From the NCBI GenBank assembly GCA_020724775.1, contig DYGG01000002.1, positions 1 through 58,295 on the forward strand: a stretch of 58,295 bases of DNA. Direction: 5' to 3'. Under the pieces are notes generated by a model. It saw nothing but the letters and a program-made list of their open reading frames with translations, was not told the DNA's origin and searched no databases. Positions 38,336 to 48,211 of the stretch are shown here, piece by piece. The stretch's first letter is position 1; each line of letters opens with the position of its first letter. A program made the translations under genes and the position numbers. Source of the DNA: Ignavibacterium sp. (GTDB taxonomy: Bacteria; Zixibacteria; MSB-5A5; GN15; PGXB01).

Positions 38336-38713
38336 CTATTCGACAAGTTTTATGTAATCGTCAGCGGTGAGAAGTTTCCCCAGTTCCGAGGGGTCGTTGA
38401 TTTTGATTTTAATCATCCATCCATCCCCGTAACAGTCGCGATTTACAGCCGTCGGGTCGCTTTCCAGGTTGCCGTTGGTCTCGGAAACTTCACCGGAGAC
38501 CGGCGCGAAAATTTCGGAGACCGCTTTCACCGCTTCAATCGTCCCGAACGGCTGAAGAGCCTTTACTTTGGTCCCCACTGACGGCAACTCCACGAAAACC
38601 ACATCCCCCAGTTCCCCCTGCGCGAAATCTGTTATTCCGACCGTAGCAATATCCCCATCCATTTTAACCCATTCATGCTCTTTGGTGTATTTCAGGTCTG
38701 ATGGAATATTCAA
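38336..38713 (-). CDS. gcvH: Glycine cleavage system H protein
   Basis: A 125-residue lipoyl carrier. The lipoylated lysine is Lys63 in GTIEAVKAVSEIFAP, preceded by GITDFAQGELGDVVFVELP. Length is normal. It lies between accC (12 bases) and gcvPA (15 bases) in one operon. Confidence 0.96.
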   Translation of the reverse strand: MNIPSDLKYTKEHEWVKMDGDIATVGITDFAQGELGDVVFVELPSVGTKVKALQPFGTIEAVKAVSEIFAPVSGEVSETNGNLESDPTAVNRDCYGDGWMIKIKINDPSELGKLLTADDYIKLVE

Positions 38714-38725
38714 AAAACACCTCCT

Positions 38726-40120
38726 CTATTTTTGCTCATCTTCAGTCGCTTTAGTCGTGATCTCTTTGGTCTGTTTTTCAGCCTCTCCCATGCGGTAGAT
38801 AAAGGATGTATCAAACCGGCCGTTTATGAAATCAGGATGACTGAATATCTTTTTATGATAACCGACCGTGGTGGGAATTCCTTCAATAATGAATTCCTCC
38901 AGGGCATATTTCATTTTTTCAATCGCTTCCCGCCGTGACTGCGCCCGCACTATTAACTTGGCAATCATTGAGTCATAATACGGGGGGATAACATATTTGG
39001 CATAAGCGGCGGTATCTACCCGGATGCCATGTCCGCCCGGGACATGAAAGGAAGTTATCTCTCCCGGCACCGGACGAAAGTCTTTATCGGGGTCTTCGGC
39101 ATTTATCCGGGCTTCGATGGCATGCCACTTGAGGATGATATCTTCCTGACGGTAGCGCAGTTTTTCTCCGGCGGCCACCCGAATCTGTTCTTTCACCAAA
39201 TCTATGTCAGTCGCCTCTTCGGTAATAGGATGCTCCACCTGAATGCGGGTGTTCATCTCCATAAAATAAAAGTTGAGGTCGGCATCGACCAGGAATTCAA
39301 TGGTTCCGGCGCCCAGATATTGTATGTTCGCAGCCCCCAGAACCGCCGTCCGTCCCATGATAGCCCGAAGTTCCGGCGTCACCAGCGGCGAGGGGCATTC
39401 CTCCACCAGTTTTTGATAACGTCTCTGAATGCTGCAGTCTCTTTCTCCGAAATGAATGATATTGCCGTAGGAATCGCCCATTAATTGAATTTCAACATGG
39501 TGCGGACTCAAAATAGCCTTTTCCAGAAAAACATTGGGGTTCTTAAAAGCCGCCTCGGCCTCCACCCGCACCATTGGAAAGTTGCTTTCCAGTTCGGTTT
39601 CATCCCGGCAGAGTCGCGTCCCCTTGCCGCCGCCACCGGCAACGGCTTTTATCATCACCGGATAACCGATTTCCGCGGCAATCGATTTCGCTTCATCGAG
39701 CGTTCCAACAACCCCCTCCGAACCGGGTATGACCGGGATCCCGGCTTCGCGCATCGTCTGCTTGGCGATATTCTTGTCCCCCATCTTTCGAATCATATCC
39801 GGCTTGGGGCCGATAAAAGTCAAGCCGCAGGATTCGCAGATTTCGGCAAACTCGGCGTTTTCGGCAAGAAATCCATATCCGGGATGAATGGCGTCGGCGT
39901 TGGTCACTTCCGCCGCGGAAATAATCCGCTTGGCGTCAAGGTAACTGGAACCGGCCGGAGCCGGACCGATGCAGACATCTTCATCGGCAAACCGAACATG
40001 AAGCGAAGCGCGATCGGCTTCGCTGTAAACGGCTACAGTCTTTATCCCTAACTCGCGGCAGGCGCGGATTACCCGCAGCGCAATCTCGCCGCGATTGGCA
40101 ATTAATATCTTCTTAAACAA
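38726..40120 (-). CDS. accC: Biotin carboxylase subunit of acetyl-CoA carboxylase
   Basis: A 464-residue ATP-grasp enzyme that carboxylates the biotin on AccB, the first step of fatty-acid synthesis. Features: start [35 protein letters not shown], glycine-rich loop [12 protein letters not shown] (Thr where Met is usual), [19 protein letters not shown] and [18 protein letters not shown]. The last 15-20 residues are a Glu/Lys/Thr-rich tail. accB is close by, but pilT intervenes. Confidence 0.94.
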   Translation of the reverse strand: MFKKILIANRGEIALRVIRACRELGIKTVAVYSEADRASLHVRFADEDVCIGPAPAGSSYLDAKRIISAAEVTNADAIHPGYGFLAENAEFAEICESCGLTFIGPKPDMIRKMGDKNIAKQTMREAGIPVIPGSEGVVGTLDEAKSIAAEIGYPVMIKAVAGGGGKGTRLCRDETELESNFPMVRVEAEAAFKNPNVFLEKAILSPHHVEIQLMGDSYGNIIHFGERDCSIQRRYQKLVEECPSPLVTPELRAIMGRTAVLGAANIQYLGAGTIEFLVDADLNFYFMEMNTRIQVEHPITEEATDIDLVKEQIRVAAGEKLRYRQEDIILKWHAIEARINAEDPDKDFRPVPGEITSFHVPGGHGIRVDTAAYAKYVIPPYYDSMIAKLIVRAQSRREAIEKMKYALEEFIIEGIPTTVGYHKKIFSHPDFINGRFDTSFIYRMGEAEKQTKEITTKATEDEQK

Positions 40121-40169
40121 TGATTCCTATTCTCCAATCCAGTCCGATCTCCAATCAGACTAATATACA

Positions 40170-41300
40170 CTAAAAACGATGAATGTCGCCTTCTTTTTCT
40201 TCCTGCGACTCTGAGGATTGCCACCGCTCGGACGCCCCGGTAATCCCCTTGACCCGCAAGTCGAAGTCGTCCGGATTGGTGCACTGATTCATCGCCTCTT
40301 CAAATGAAATCATCCCGCTCCGGTAGAGATGCATTATCGACTGGTCAAAAGTAATCATCCCGTACTGCCCCCCCTGCTCTATAAGGTCGGGAATGCTTGA
40401 GGTCTTATCCTGATTGACAATATAATCACGAACCGCCGCGGTCGATATTAGAATTTCCAGCGCCGGTACCCGCCCCGGCATATCGGTTCGGGCAAGCAGC
40501 CGCTGGCAGACAATCGATTTGAGCGTTCCAGCCAGTAGCAGCCGAATCTGCTGATGCTGATGCGGCGGGAAAAAAGAGATAATGCGGGAGAGCGTTTCCA
40601 CGGCATTCAGAGTGTGAAGTGTCGTCAGCACCAGATGCCCGGTATCGGCGGCCGTCAGAGCAATCGACATCGTATCCAGGTCGCGGATTTCTCCAATCAG
40701 AATTACATCCGGGTCCTGGCGAAAAGCATGTCTCAGCGCCGAGGCAAAAGTCTCGGTATCGGCGCCTACCTCGCGCTGGCTTATAATAGACTTTTTATCC
40801 CGGTAGATATATTCAATCGGGTCTTCAATGGTGAGGATATTGTCATCACGATTCTCATTCATATGCTCAATCATCGCCGCCAGAGTGGTCGATTTACCGG
40901 AACCGGTGGTTCCCGTAATTATGATAAGACCGCGCCGCTCCATTGCCAGTTTCCGAATGGTATCGGGAAGATTCAGTTCATCAAAGGAAGGCACATTGGT
41001 GTTGACCGCGCGGATGGCAATACCACTGGTTCCCCGCTGTCGGAAGAGGTTTATACGGAACCGCCCCAGTTTAGCGACCGATAACGCCAGGTCCATCTCG
41101 TTTTTCTTCCGGAATCGCTCCAGTTGCTGCTCGTTCAGAATCTGGCTGACAACATTTTCCATTTCGTCTATGGTGATAGGGGTAGTCGATATCTGCTCCA
41201 GATGACCATTGACACGAATATGCGGACGAATGCCGACACGGATATGCAGGTCGGATGCATTGCGACTGAGCATCTCAACAAGCATCTGTTTGAGGTTCAT
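40170..41300 (-). CDS. pilT: PilT-type twitching motility ATPase
   Basis: A 376-residue hexameric retraction ATPase of type IV pili. The N-terminal PAS-like domain (SDLHIRVGIRPHIRVNG) leads to Walker A GTTGSGKST (residues 130-138), Asp-box ILTIEDPIEYIY, Walker B DPDVILIGEIRDLDT and the His-box HLVLTTLHTLNAVETLSRI. The C-terminal agl-like region (DQSIMHLYRSGMISFEEAM) supports PilT rather than PilB. No other pilus gene is in the window; it lies between accB and accC. Confidence 0.93.
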   Translation of the reverse strand: MNLKQMLVEMLSRNASDLHIRVGIRPHIRVNGHLEQISTTPITIDEMENVVSQILNEQQLERFRKKNEMDLALSVAKLGRFRINLFRQRGTSGIAIRAVNTNVPSFDELNLPDTIRKLAMERRGLIIITGTTGSGKSTTLAAMIEHMNENRDDNILTIEDPIEYIYRDKKSIISQREVGADTETFASALRHAFRQDPDVILIGEIRDLDTMSIALTAADTGHLVLTTLHTLNAVETLSRIISFFPPHQHQQIRLLLAGTLKSIVCQRLLARTDMPGRVPALEILISTAAVRDYIVNQDKTSSIPDLIEQGGQYGMITFDQSIMHLYRSGMISFEEAMNQCTNPDDFDLRVKGITGASERWQSSESQEEKEGDIHRF

Positions 41301-41327
41301 ATCCCGCCTCCTGAAGGTGTTCTTATC

Positions 41328-41813
41328 TTAACCTTGCGGGTCGATCAGGAATAGAACCTGCCCGAATTCGACGGGCTGGGCGTTTTCCACGAGAATTTTT
41401 GTAACGGTGCCGGCGACTTCTGATTCGATTTCATTCATCAGTTTCATCGCTTCGACGATACAAACCACCTGACCGACCGAAATTTTCTGACCCAGTTTCA
41501 CATACGGAGGGGCATCCGGCGCCGGTGAGGCGTATAATGTCCCGACCATTGGTGACTTGATCTCTACATAGTTCTTTTCGGCATCAGCAGGCTTCGTCTC
41601 CACTGCCGCGACTGCCGGCGCCGAGACTACGGCGGCCGGCGGCATCGGTACCGGTGCAACGTTCTGGATGACCGCCGGCTGGTCAGACTTGCCGTTGCGA
41701 CCGCTCATCCGGCGAGTGATTCTTACCGTCCGACCCCAGCTGGTAACCTCTAACTGATCAATATCCGATTCTTCAACCAATCTTATCAATTTCTTAATCG
41801 TTTTCTCACGCAT
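41328..41813 (-). CDS. accB: Biotin carboxyl carrier protein of acetyl-CoA carboxylase
   Basis: A 161-residue protein with an N-terminal helix (IKKLIRLVEESDIDQLEVTSWGRTVRITRR), a Pro/Ala-rich linker (about 45-78) and a biotinyl domain with Lys124 in CIVEAMKLMNEIE. A Shine-Dalgarno GAGGTGG precedes the ATG. It follows the Xaa-Pro peptidase gene; elongation factor P, often between these two in other genomes, is missing here. Confidence 0.95.
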   Translation of the reverse strand: MREKTIKKLIRLVEESDIDQLEVTSWGRTVRITRRMSGRNGKSDQPAVIQNVAPVPMPPAAVVSAPAVAAVETKPADAEKNYVEIKSPMVGTLYASPAPDAPPYVKLGQKISVGQVVCIVEAMKLMNEIESEVAGTVTKILVENAQPVEFGQVLFLIDPQG

Positions 41814-41863
41814 TTTCCACCTCGTAGGGGGTTGGGAATGGAAAAAAAGATAACAAATAAAAA

Positions 41864-42934
41864 CTACAGTTCAAACAAATTTTTTGGTGACCGGGTCATT
41901 ACTCTACCACCCCTTGTGGTCACGAGAACGTCATCCTCAATTCTTACCCCACCCCAGCCGGAAATGTAGATTCCGGGTTCTATCGTTATGACCATCCCTG
42001 ACTTAAGAGTGTCGGTGCTGCGCGGCCCGACATTCGGCTTGGAATGTATATAGACTCCCAACCCGTGCCCTAGCCCATGGCCAAAATTTTTCCCAAATCC
42101 TGCCCTGGCAATAATGTCCCGCGCTACTTTGTCGACCATTTTTCCTTCGACACCGTGCCTAACTTTTTTTATGGCAGCGAGTTGCGCCCGCAAAACGATA
42201 TTATAAATCTTCTGTCGGTCACTTGCTTTGCCGACTACCACAGTTCTGGTAAGGTCGGCGGTATAACCGTTATACATAGCGCCGAAGTCAAAAGTAACAA
42301 AGTCCCCTTGGGCTATTTTCTTTGCCGATGCCACCCCGTGAGGCATGGCGGAGCGATATCCTGATGCCACAATGGTCTCAAAAGCGGGCTTCTCCGAACC
42401 AAGAGCCATCATTTGGTACTCCAGTTCCGCCCGGATTTCGTTTTCCCTGAGACCAGGACGAAGGTAACCCAGAATTCGTTCGAAAGCAGTGTCGGTTATA
42501 TCCATCGCCTTTTGCAGAGAGGCAATCTCGTCGGCTTCTTTTATAACCGAAAAACGCTCCACTATGTCGGTCACAGGTATAAGCAGGGCGCCGGCCAGGC
42601 CGTTCTGAATTCTCTGCAGTTCACTATGGGTCAGATAGGCAGATTCAAATCCGTATCTCAGGTTTTTAGACTGGAACTGCTTAAGGTCTTTTAACTCGGA
42701 AATCGGGTCCGCTTTGGTGATAATGACCTTTGCCCCTTTGACCTCTTTGGCGGCCTGGTCTTTGTATCTGAAATCGGTAAGAAAATAGGCGTCCTTCGCT
42801 CTAATGATAAGGAGCCCCGAGGAGCCGCTATACCCGCAGAGATATCGTATATGCACCAGCCGATTGACCAGGAAGCTATCGAGGTTTTCCTTTGCAAGCA
42901 GCCTTTGTATCTTTTCAATTCGCTTCTTATACAT
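41864..42934 (-). CDS. Xaa-Pro aminopeptidase (M24 family)
   Basis: A 356-residue creatinase-fold metallopeptidase that removes residues N-terminal to proline or cleaves Xaa-Pro dipeptides. The N-terminal domain (about 1-125) is followed by the pita-bread domain with metal ligands in FDFGAMYNGYTADLTRT (two Asp), GHGLGHGLGVYIHSKP (His), ITIEPGIYI (Glu) and GVRIEDDV (Glu). It overlaps the TPR gene by 8 bases. Aminopeptidase P versus prolidase cannot be told by reading. Confidence 0.9.
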   Translation of the reverse strand: MYKKRIEKIQRLLAKENLDSFLVNRLVHIRYLCGYSGSSGLLIIRAKDAYFLTDFRYKDQAAKEVKGAKVIITKADPISELKDLKQFQSKNLRYGFESAYLTHSELQRIQNGLAGALLIPVTDIVERFSVIKEADEIASLQKAMDITDTAFERILGYLRPGLRENEIRAELEYQMMALGSEKPAFETIVASGYRSAMPHGVASAKKIAQGDFVTFDFGAMYNGYTADLTRTVVVGKASDRQKIYNIVLRAQLAAIKKVRHGVEGKMVDKVARDIIARAGFGKNFGHGLGHGLGVYIHSKPNVGPRSTDTLKSGMVITIEPGIYISGWGGVRIEDDVLVTTRGGRVMTRSPKNLFEL

Positions 42935-43541
42935 TTTTCTTGTCCTTACTTAATGATGCTTCTATGACTTCTATCTTCTCGGAAATTCGGGGATTCCCCC
43001 CGGCTTCCGCCAGTTCATTGAATACTTTCAGAGCCAAACGATAGTACCCTTGAGCCATCAGGAGATTTCCCAGAGTTTCGGTCCGGAACGGTATATCGCG
43101 CAATTTTTCTTCGGCGGTTTCCCTCTTATCTTCTCCCTTACGCAGCATTATTATTTTAGTTGCCGTGACAGGTCTATCTGTAGTCGCCGATGCCAGGGCT
43201 GAAAAATCAGGAGCCGCCTGCAGAAATCGCTCATAGTATGAAAAGGCGCTGGCGCTGTCGCCGGAATTGAATTTGATATCTCCCAGATATTTCAGCGCCA
43301 CCAGATTGTCCGGGTCCTTCTCCAGAACCCGGTAAAATTCCTGTTGCGACAGTTCCAACTGTCCGGTATGAAACAACGCCCGTGCCATAATTGTTCGCCC
43401 CGAAATCATTTCCGGATATTCCGCCAGTCTCAAACGGCAGAGTTCGATTGCCCGCGAGAATTTCTTTTCCTGGAAATATTCCCATGCCAGCGCCGGCCAA
43501 TACCCTTTGGCGGAAAGTTCAGAAATCAAATTGCTGTTCAT
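42927..43541 (-). CDS. TPR-repeat protein
   Basis: A 204-residue protein with tetratricopeptide-like helices: YWPALAWEYFQEKKFSRAIELCRLRLAEYPEM, ISGRTIMARALFHTGQLELSQQEFYRVLEKDPDN, LVALKYLGDIKFNSGDSASAFSYYERFLQAAPD, then a charged linker and one more repeat (LGNLLMAQGYYRLALKVFNELAEAGGN). No signal peptide. The start is ATG at 43541 instead of the TTG at 43553. Its end overlaps the peptidase gene by 8 bases. Function is unknown. Confidence 0.78.
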   Translation of the reverse strand: MNSNLISELSAKGYWPALAWEYFQEKKFSRAIELCRLRLAEYPEMISGRTIMARALFHTGQLELSQQEFYRVLEKDPDNLVALKYLGDIKFNSGDSASAFSYYERFLQAAPDFSALASATTDRPVTATKIIMLRKGEDKRETAEEKLRDIPFRTETLGNLLMAQGYYRLALKVFNELAEAGGNPRISEKIEVIEASLSKDKKNV

Positions 43542-43709
43542 ACCTGACGACAATATAGGAGATATAATTGTTGTAGAAAAGAAAATATCGCGTCGTTACA
43601 ATCAATACTGACCGAGCGGGACATCAACCAGGTCTGACATTGCAACTCAGTCGAGAAGGGAACTGATTGGACGATTCTGATAGGGTTTTTGAGCCTCTCT
43701 AACTCGCGA

Positions 43710-46040
43710 CTACAACCAGTCAAACCAATCCCAGAACTCGGTGCGGATGGTGCGGAAAAATTTGCGGTATATATGATAACTTATTTTTCTTTTGCCGCAA
43801 TAGATATTGGCGACTCCGGTCATCCCGGGTCGGAGAAGATGAGCGTCATTGGGCACCAGGCAGGCAGTCTGAAAGACTCTGTCCCCATCAAGATTCTCCA
43901 CAATCTTATTGTCAATTCGATAGACCTCACCATAGAAAGATAACTCGGGATATCCACGCACTTTGAATTTCACTTTCTGTCCCAAACCGATATCGGCAAG
44001 TTCTTTTTCCGACAGAGTAATCATCGCTTCCACCGTGTCCAAATTGGCTATTTCGCAGACCGTCTCCCCGGTATCGAGATGAAGCACTGTCCCTGAGATG
44101 GTCGCCTTTATCTCGTAGGCTTCCTGCTGACGGGAATGGAACTCAATCTGGCTTTTGAGACGGTCGATCTCCGCCACCTTGGCATTTATCTCTTCGGGGC
44201 GGGTTCCGGCTTTCAGCAGATAGAGGCGATTCTGCGCCCCCTTGAGGCGCGCATCCCAGACCAGGGAATCGGCCCGGGCATCCTCCCAGGCCTGTTTTGC
44301 CACCAGGTTTTTCGAGTACATCTCATTTATCCGGGTCAGATTCAGACTCGACTGGTCCAGTTTCGCCTGCATTTCCCGCACGGTATTGCGGGCTTCTTCA
44401 ATTTCCTGCGGCCGCGCCCCCTGTTTGAGAATAGCCAGTTGCTCTTCAGCCTCCCGCAGACGGGCGGTAAATTCATTTATCAGGTGCGATGTCTCGGTAT
44501 TAATCAGACGGGCTATCACCTGCCCGGCAACAATGCTGTCGCCGATGCTGACCAGCGGTAGAAGATGGGTCGTCGTATAATCGCTCGAAAATGTGCTCAC
44601 TTCCCGCTTCTGCCCGGTGGAGCGATTCGATTTATCATACTGCAGAAGTTCTGCATATCCGGCGCTGTTATATTTGAGCGTTAAAATCTGGCGTGGGCTG
44701 ATTTCCAATTCCCCTTTCACCCGCAGCTCGACTTTTACGAAAACGACCAGCAATATCAGTCCGATAAGTATCACTGCCGTCGTTATCCGCCCGGGCCAGC
44801 GACGGAGGAAACTCCCTTCCGCTTTCACCGCTTTGCCTGTCTCTTTGACTGCGTCCATAATCAGATTCCTGAATAGAAATAGCATGATGGCGGCAAATAT
44901 TAAAAAGCCGGTGCCGCCCAATCGGGATACCAGAAACTGCGCCAATATTAAGAAGAAGTATCCCAGGATAAAGACTACATAAATAAATGACAAAATTCCA
45001 TAATAAAAATAGATTCTTTTCTCGCGGAGACTGTACCCCGGGTCATCTCGCCATAGCCCCGACAGGAGTCGTCGAAGCAGCCCTCTCCAGTATCTTCCTG
45101 CTTTCTGGCGAAGATTGGGAATCTCCAGATAATCGCTGAGAAGATAATATCCGTCATATTTCAGCAGGGGATTGAAGTTGAACAGGGTGGCGATACCGGA
45201 AAAAGCCATCACAGCCAGCGCAACCAGATTTATAGTTGTGTCAGTTGCCGTTATCCTCCAGACCAGCACCGATAGCGACCAGATGAAGAGTTGGAAAAAA
45301 CCGCCGGAAAAGGAAACCCAGAGACGTTTTCTTTTCTCGGTGAAAAGCCAGGCATCGCTGACATTGCAGTAGAAAGCCGGCTGAAAGTACATCAGAAGAA
45401 AGCCGATATCGCGGACTTCGCCGCCGTAGTACTTGCAGGTTAGCCCGTGCGCGAACTCATGCAATACCGCCACCGTCAGCATAGAAAGATAGAAGATGAT
45501 TATTCCATGAATTGTAAAGATCTCCCCCATCCCCCGCACAATCTCACGACTGTTGTTCATTGATAAGAGAAGGGCAAAAAGAATCAGTAAGATAGCAAAT
45601 GCTACAAAATGCGGCGTGAAAAACAGTCGCACGCGAGTTATGAGGCGGTCAAACAGCCGACCCGGGTCGATTGCTTTCAGTTTAATAAACAGCAGCCTGC
45701 CGAAAAGAGAGCGCTTCGGCTCTCGGGTCGCCTCCCGCTGCCGCCGCAGCAGTTCCTTGCGGGTCAGGTCATTGTCGAGAAAACAGAGTGTTTGCAGATG
45801 TGCCGCGAATCCCTCAATCGAAGCGGCATCAATTTCCAGATTGAACCGCCGAGTGAACTCGACGGTAATATCCGAAATTCTCCTGGTGCCGTCAAAACAG
45901 GAGATGATAAAATACTCCGGCTCCCTCACCTGAAAGAAGAGACCGGTTATCGGGTCTTTTATAACGAAATTTCTGGAACCATCTTTGCCGGTCAGTTCCC
46001 GGATAATCAGATCATCCCTGATTTTGGGCGGTTTATCCAT
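43710..46040 (-). CDS. PqqD - M50 site-2 protease - HlyD adaptor fusion protein
   Basis: A 776-residue membrane protein with three modules. (1) A PqqD-like domain at about 10-95 (DPITGLFFQVREPEYFIISCFDGTRRISDITVEFTRRF). (2) An M50 membrane metalloprotease, with the zinc motif HEFAH at 194-198 and the third ligand Asp296 in NFNPLLKYDGYY, and several membrane helices up to about 405. (3) A membrane-fusion-protein part after a last helix at about 418-440: barrel-sandwich halves (TLKYNSAGYAELLQ, IKATISGTVLHLDTGETV), a coiled-coil hairpin (about 525-645, containing LREAEEQLAILKQGARPQEIEEA) and a beta-barrel ending FRTIRTEFWDWFDWL. This architecture is known from exporters of modified peptides, but no ABC exporter or peptide precursor is adjacent. 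ATG start. Confidence 0.85.
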   Translation of the reverse strand: MDKPPKIRDDLIIRELTGKDGSRNFVIKDPITGLFFQVREPEYFIISCFDGTRRISDITVEFTRRFNLEIDAASIEGFAAHLQTLCFLDNDLTRKELLRRQREATREPKRSLFGRLLFIKLKAIDPGRLFDRLITRVRLFFTPHFVAFAILLILFALLLSMNNSREIVRGMGEIFTIHGIIIFYLSMLTVAVLHEFAHGLTCKYYGGEVRDIGFLLMYFQPAFYCNVSDAWLFTEKRKRLWVSFSGGFFQLFIWSLSVLVWRITATDTTINLVALAVMAFSGIATLFNFNPLLKYDGYYLLSDYLEIPNLRQKAGRYWRGLLRRLLSGLWRDDPGYSLREKRIYFYYGILSFIYVVFILGYFFLILAQFLVSRLGGTGFLIFAAIMLFLFRNLIMDAVKETGKAVKAEGSFLRRWPGRITTAVILIGLILLVVFVKVELRVKGELEISPRQILTLKYNSAGYAELLQYDKSNRSTGQKREVSTFSSDYTTTHLLPLVSIGDSIVAGQVIARLINTETSHLINEFTARLREAEEQLAILKQGARPQEIEEARNTVREMQAKLDQSSLNLTRINEMYSKNLVAKQAWEDARADSLVWDARLKGAQNRLYLLKAGTRPEEINAKVAEIDRLKSQIEFHSRQQEAYEIKATISGTVLHLDTGETVCEIANLDTVEAMITLSEKELADIGLGQKVKFKVRGYPELSFYGEVYRIDNKIVENLDGDRVFQTACLVPNDAHLLRPGMTGVANIYCGKRKISYHIYRKFFRTIRTEFWDWFDWL

Positions 46041-46112
46041 AAAGCCTCAGGCGATTTGTTGATATAAAATAAGGAAGGGGAGCGAATCCGTCAAAGGAAT
46101 AAATGGCCGGTC

Positions 46113-46367
46113 TCAGCCGAATATCCTGTAATATAAATAAATCATAAGCCCCATGAAGGCGATACCGCTGTAAACGCCCAGCATATAATTTCCGATCCAC
46201 CAGGGTCGGGACTTTTTCTTCTCCGGCTTTTTCAGAATGGTATGGCAGTGCTTGCAGACCATTGCCCCCGGCGCAATCTCTTCCATACAGTAGGGGCATT
46301 TGCTTTTTTCTTTTGATTTAAGCAGTTTCACGGCAGTAAAATCAGCATCAGAATTATATTTTGGCAA
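46113..46367 (-). CDS. Small zinc-ribbon membrane protein
   Basis: An 84-residue protein with a CPYC...CKHC zinc ribbon (residues 24-42), a basic linker KKPEKKKSRPWW and one C-terminal membrane helix (LGVYSGIAFMGLMIYLYYRIF). The start is uncertain: TTG at 46367 or GTG at 46331 (then 72 residues). It is followed 72 bases later by the PqqD-M50-HlyD gene in the same direction. Function unknown; a membrane-tethered zinc ribbon is common in uncharacterised proteins. Confidence 0.65.
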   Translation of the reverse strand: MPKYNSDADFTAVKLLKSKEKSKCPYCMEEIAPGAMVCKHCHTILKKPEKKKSRPWWIGNYMLGVYSGIAFMGLMIYLYYRIFG

Positions 46368-46473
46368 TATAAAAATTTATGCCCCGCGTTTGAAGGAAGA
46401 GTCCCTCTATGTCGGCCGAATTCTCGCCGGATACTCTGTCCTTCCTAAGAGCCTGACGTAAACACTTTGGCGG

Positions 46474-48210
46474 TCAGGCCGGATATTCTATTCGCGCGAA
46501 CCACTCCAGTTCAATTTCCGGAAAGAGAGCGTCACGTTTCTTGCTGTCGGAGTAAAACTCCCAATCGCCATGCGAAGGTTTTTCCCCGGCAATCATCCTG
46601 TCTGCCATCTCGGCCAGGCGTTTGAATATCGACCAGTGCTCTGACAGGCGAAGTTCCGCATAATCGCGCGCCGACCAGGTGGATATCAGAAACTGCCAGT
46701 CGGAAGCGGCCATCAGCATCAACTCCCGCGCCGACTGCTTGATTAGTTCGGTCAATTCCTCTGATATAGAGTCTTTGTTCGCTTCATAATGGCGCGCCAG
46801 GTCGCAGAGTTTTTTCTCCGCTTCATAAATATGCTTCCAGGTCCATTCATTCTCGGCATTGAGCCAGATATAATGATTTCCCCCTTCACCCCAACTTCCC
46901 TCCGGTATCGAAATTACTTCGGTCGGCTGCACTCTATCGAGATGTTCCCCCAGAAAGGTCAGATCTACTTCCGGGTCAAGGCAGATTTTGCGCAGCACTT
47001 CCTTCAAAAACAGCGGTCCTTCAAACCACCAATGTCCGAAAAGTTCGGCGTCATACGGCGCCGTTAATATCCCCGCCCGACGCGACTGCTCATAAAATCC
47101 GGTCACGATTTCATGAATCTTCCCGACAAAGTGAGCCGAATTTTCCCCGATTCGCGCCAAGGCGGTCTTGCGGAAATACTCCACCTTGTCGGCTAAATCT
47201 GATTTCGATGAGGTCACGGCCCAGTATCGATGCCCTCCCGGAAAGCGTTTCTTATGGAAGTCGAGATAATTCCCATCGCCGGGATACCCATGCTCGCCGG
47301 ACCAGACCAGAAGCCCTGTCTCCGGGTCGCGGGTAAAAATTGAAGTCGGCTTTTTTCCTTCCGGCGAGGAACTGATCAGATAGACTTCGCGGGGCGTTTT
47401 ATCTTTCTGCTCTTCGCGCGGGCGGTATTGGGCTTCGAACTGGCCCCAGAGACGTTTTAACGCCTCGAACCGGTCAAGGTAAACACCTATCGACTTCCCC
47501 CCTTTCAGCAATGCCGAATCGACGATAAAAAAATCAATTCCGTTCTCGGAGAGGAATTCATCCACACCTTTGCGCTGGTATGCCTCCTGGCGGCCGTCAA
47601 TCGGCACCGGCGGCGCCCATTTGTAGCGGGGACGATAAGCGCACTCCGGTAACCAAATCCCGCGCGGTTTCCGCCCAAAATGTTTTTCATAATTCTTTAC
47701 CGCCAGTTTTACCTGCGCCTGCACGGTTTCATCGCGCGACAGAAGAGGGAAATAGCCGTGGGTGGCGCCGCAGGTCATTATCTCCAGATACCCTTGCGCC
47801 TGCAATCTTTTCAACTGACTGACGATGTCGCGGTCAATAGAGTGGAACTGCTCAAGCGTGTCTTTATAGAAATTTTCCCAGAAACGGGCGTTCTCCAGCA
47901 TATTCGGCTGGGAATATTTGTAAAATTCAGCGGCATCTTTTCCGGCGGCATCGATTTTCTGAACCAGATAGGTTTCGAACTCGGTCTTAAAGGAGTCATC
48001 CGCCAACTGCTCAGTAAGCACCGGCGAGATATCAATCGTCAGTTTCGGCTTATATCCCTCCTGAACCAGTTCATTGAGAATCCGAATCAGCGGCAGATAA
48101 GTCTCAGCGGCTGCTTCGGAAAGCCAGTCCATCCCGTGCGGCCAGCGGCCATGGGCAAGCACATAAGGAAGATGCGTATGCAGCACAAAAGCAAAGTATC
48201 CTTGCGGCAT
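46474..48210 (-). CDS. GH57 family alpha-glucan enzyme (DUF1957 type)
   Basis: A 578-residue cytoplasmic glycoside hydrolase family 57 protein with the C-terminal DUF1957 domain, the arrangement of GH57 1,4-alpha-glucan branching enzymes and related amylopullulanases. The start GYFAFVLHTHLPYVLAHGRWPHG has the conserved His pair; the likely nucleophile is the Glu in GIWLPECAYRP, and the likely acid is the Asp in LTAPYDAELFGHWWFEGP. The C-terminal helices (NEWTWKHIYEAEKKLCDL, LMLMAASDWQFLIST) match. The ATG at 48210 follows the DUF3467 stop by one base, so they are coupled. Probably glycogen-type storage metabolism. Confidence 0.88.
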   Translation of the reverse strand: MPQGYFAFVLHTHLPYVLAHGRWPHGMDWLSEAAAETYLPLIRILNELVQEGYKPKLTIDISPVLTEQLADDSFKTEFETYLVQKIDAAGKDAAEFYKYSQPNMLENARFWENFYKDTLEQFHSIDRDIVSQLKRLQAQGYLEIMTCGATHGYFPLLSRDETVQAQVKLAVKNYEKHFGRKPRGIWLPECAYRPRYKWAPPVPIDGRQEAYQRKGVDEFLSENGIDFFIVDSALLKGGKSIGVYLDRFEALKRLWGQFEAQYRPREEQKDKTPREVYLISSSPEGKKPTSIFTRDPETGLLVWSGEHGYPGDGNYLDFHKKRFPGGHRYWAVTSSKSDLADKVEYFRKTALARIGENSAHFVGKIHEIVTGFYEQSRRAGILTAPYDAELFGHWWFEGPLFLKEVLRKICLDPEVDLTFLGEHLDRVQPTEVISIPEGSWGEGGNHYIWLNAENEWTWKHIYEAEKKLCDLARHYEANKDSISEELTELIKQSARELMLMAASDWQFLISTWSARDYAELRLSEHWSIFKRLAEMADRMIAGEKPSHGDWEFYSDSKKRDALFPEIELEWFARIEYPA

Positions 48211-48211
48211 C

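Noticed and set aside
46440-46480. Hairpin GCCTGAC/GTCAGGC at the end of the GH57 gene as terminator
   Set aside because: It overlaps the stop codon but no T-run follows on the minus strand.
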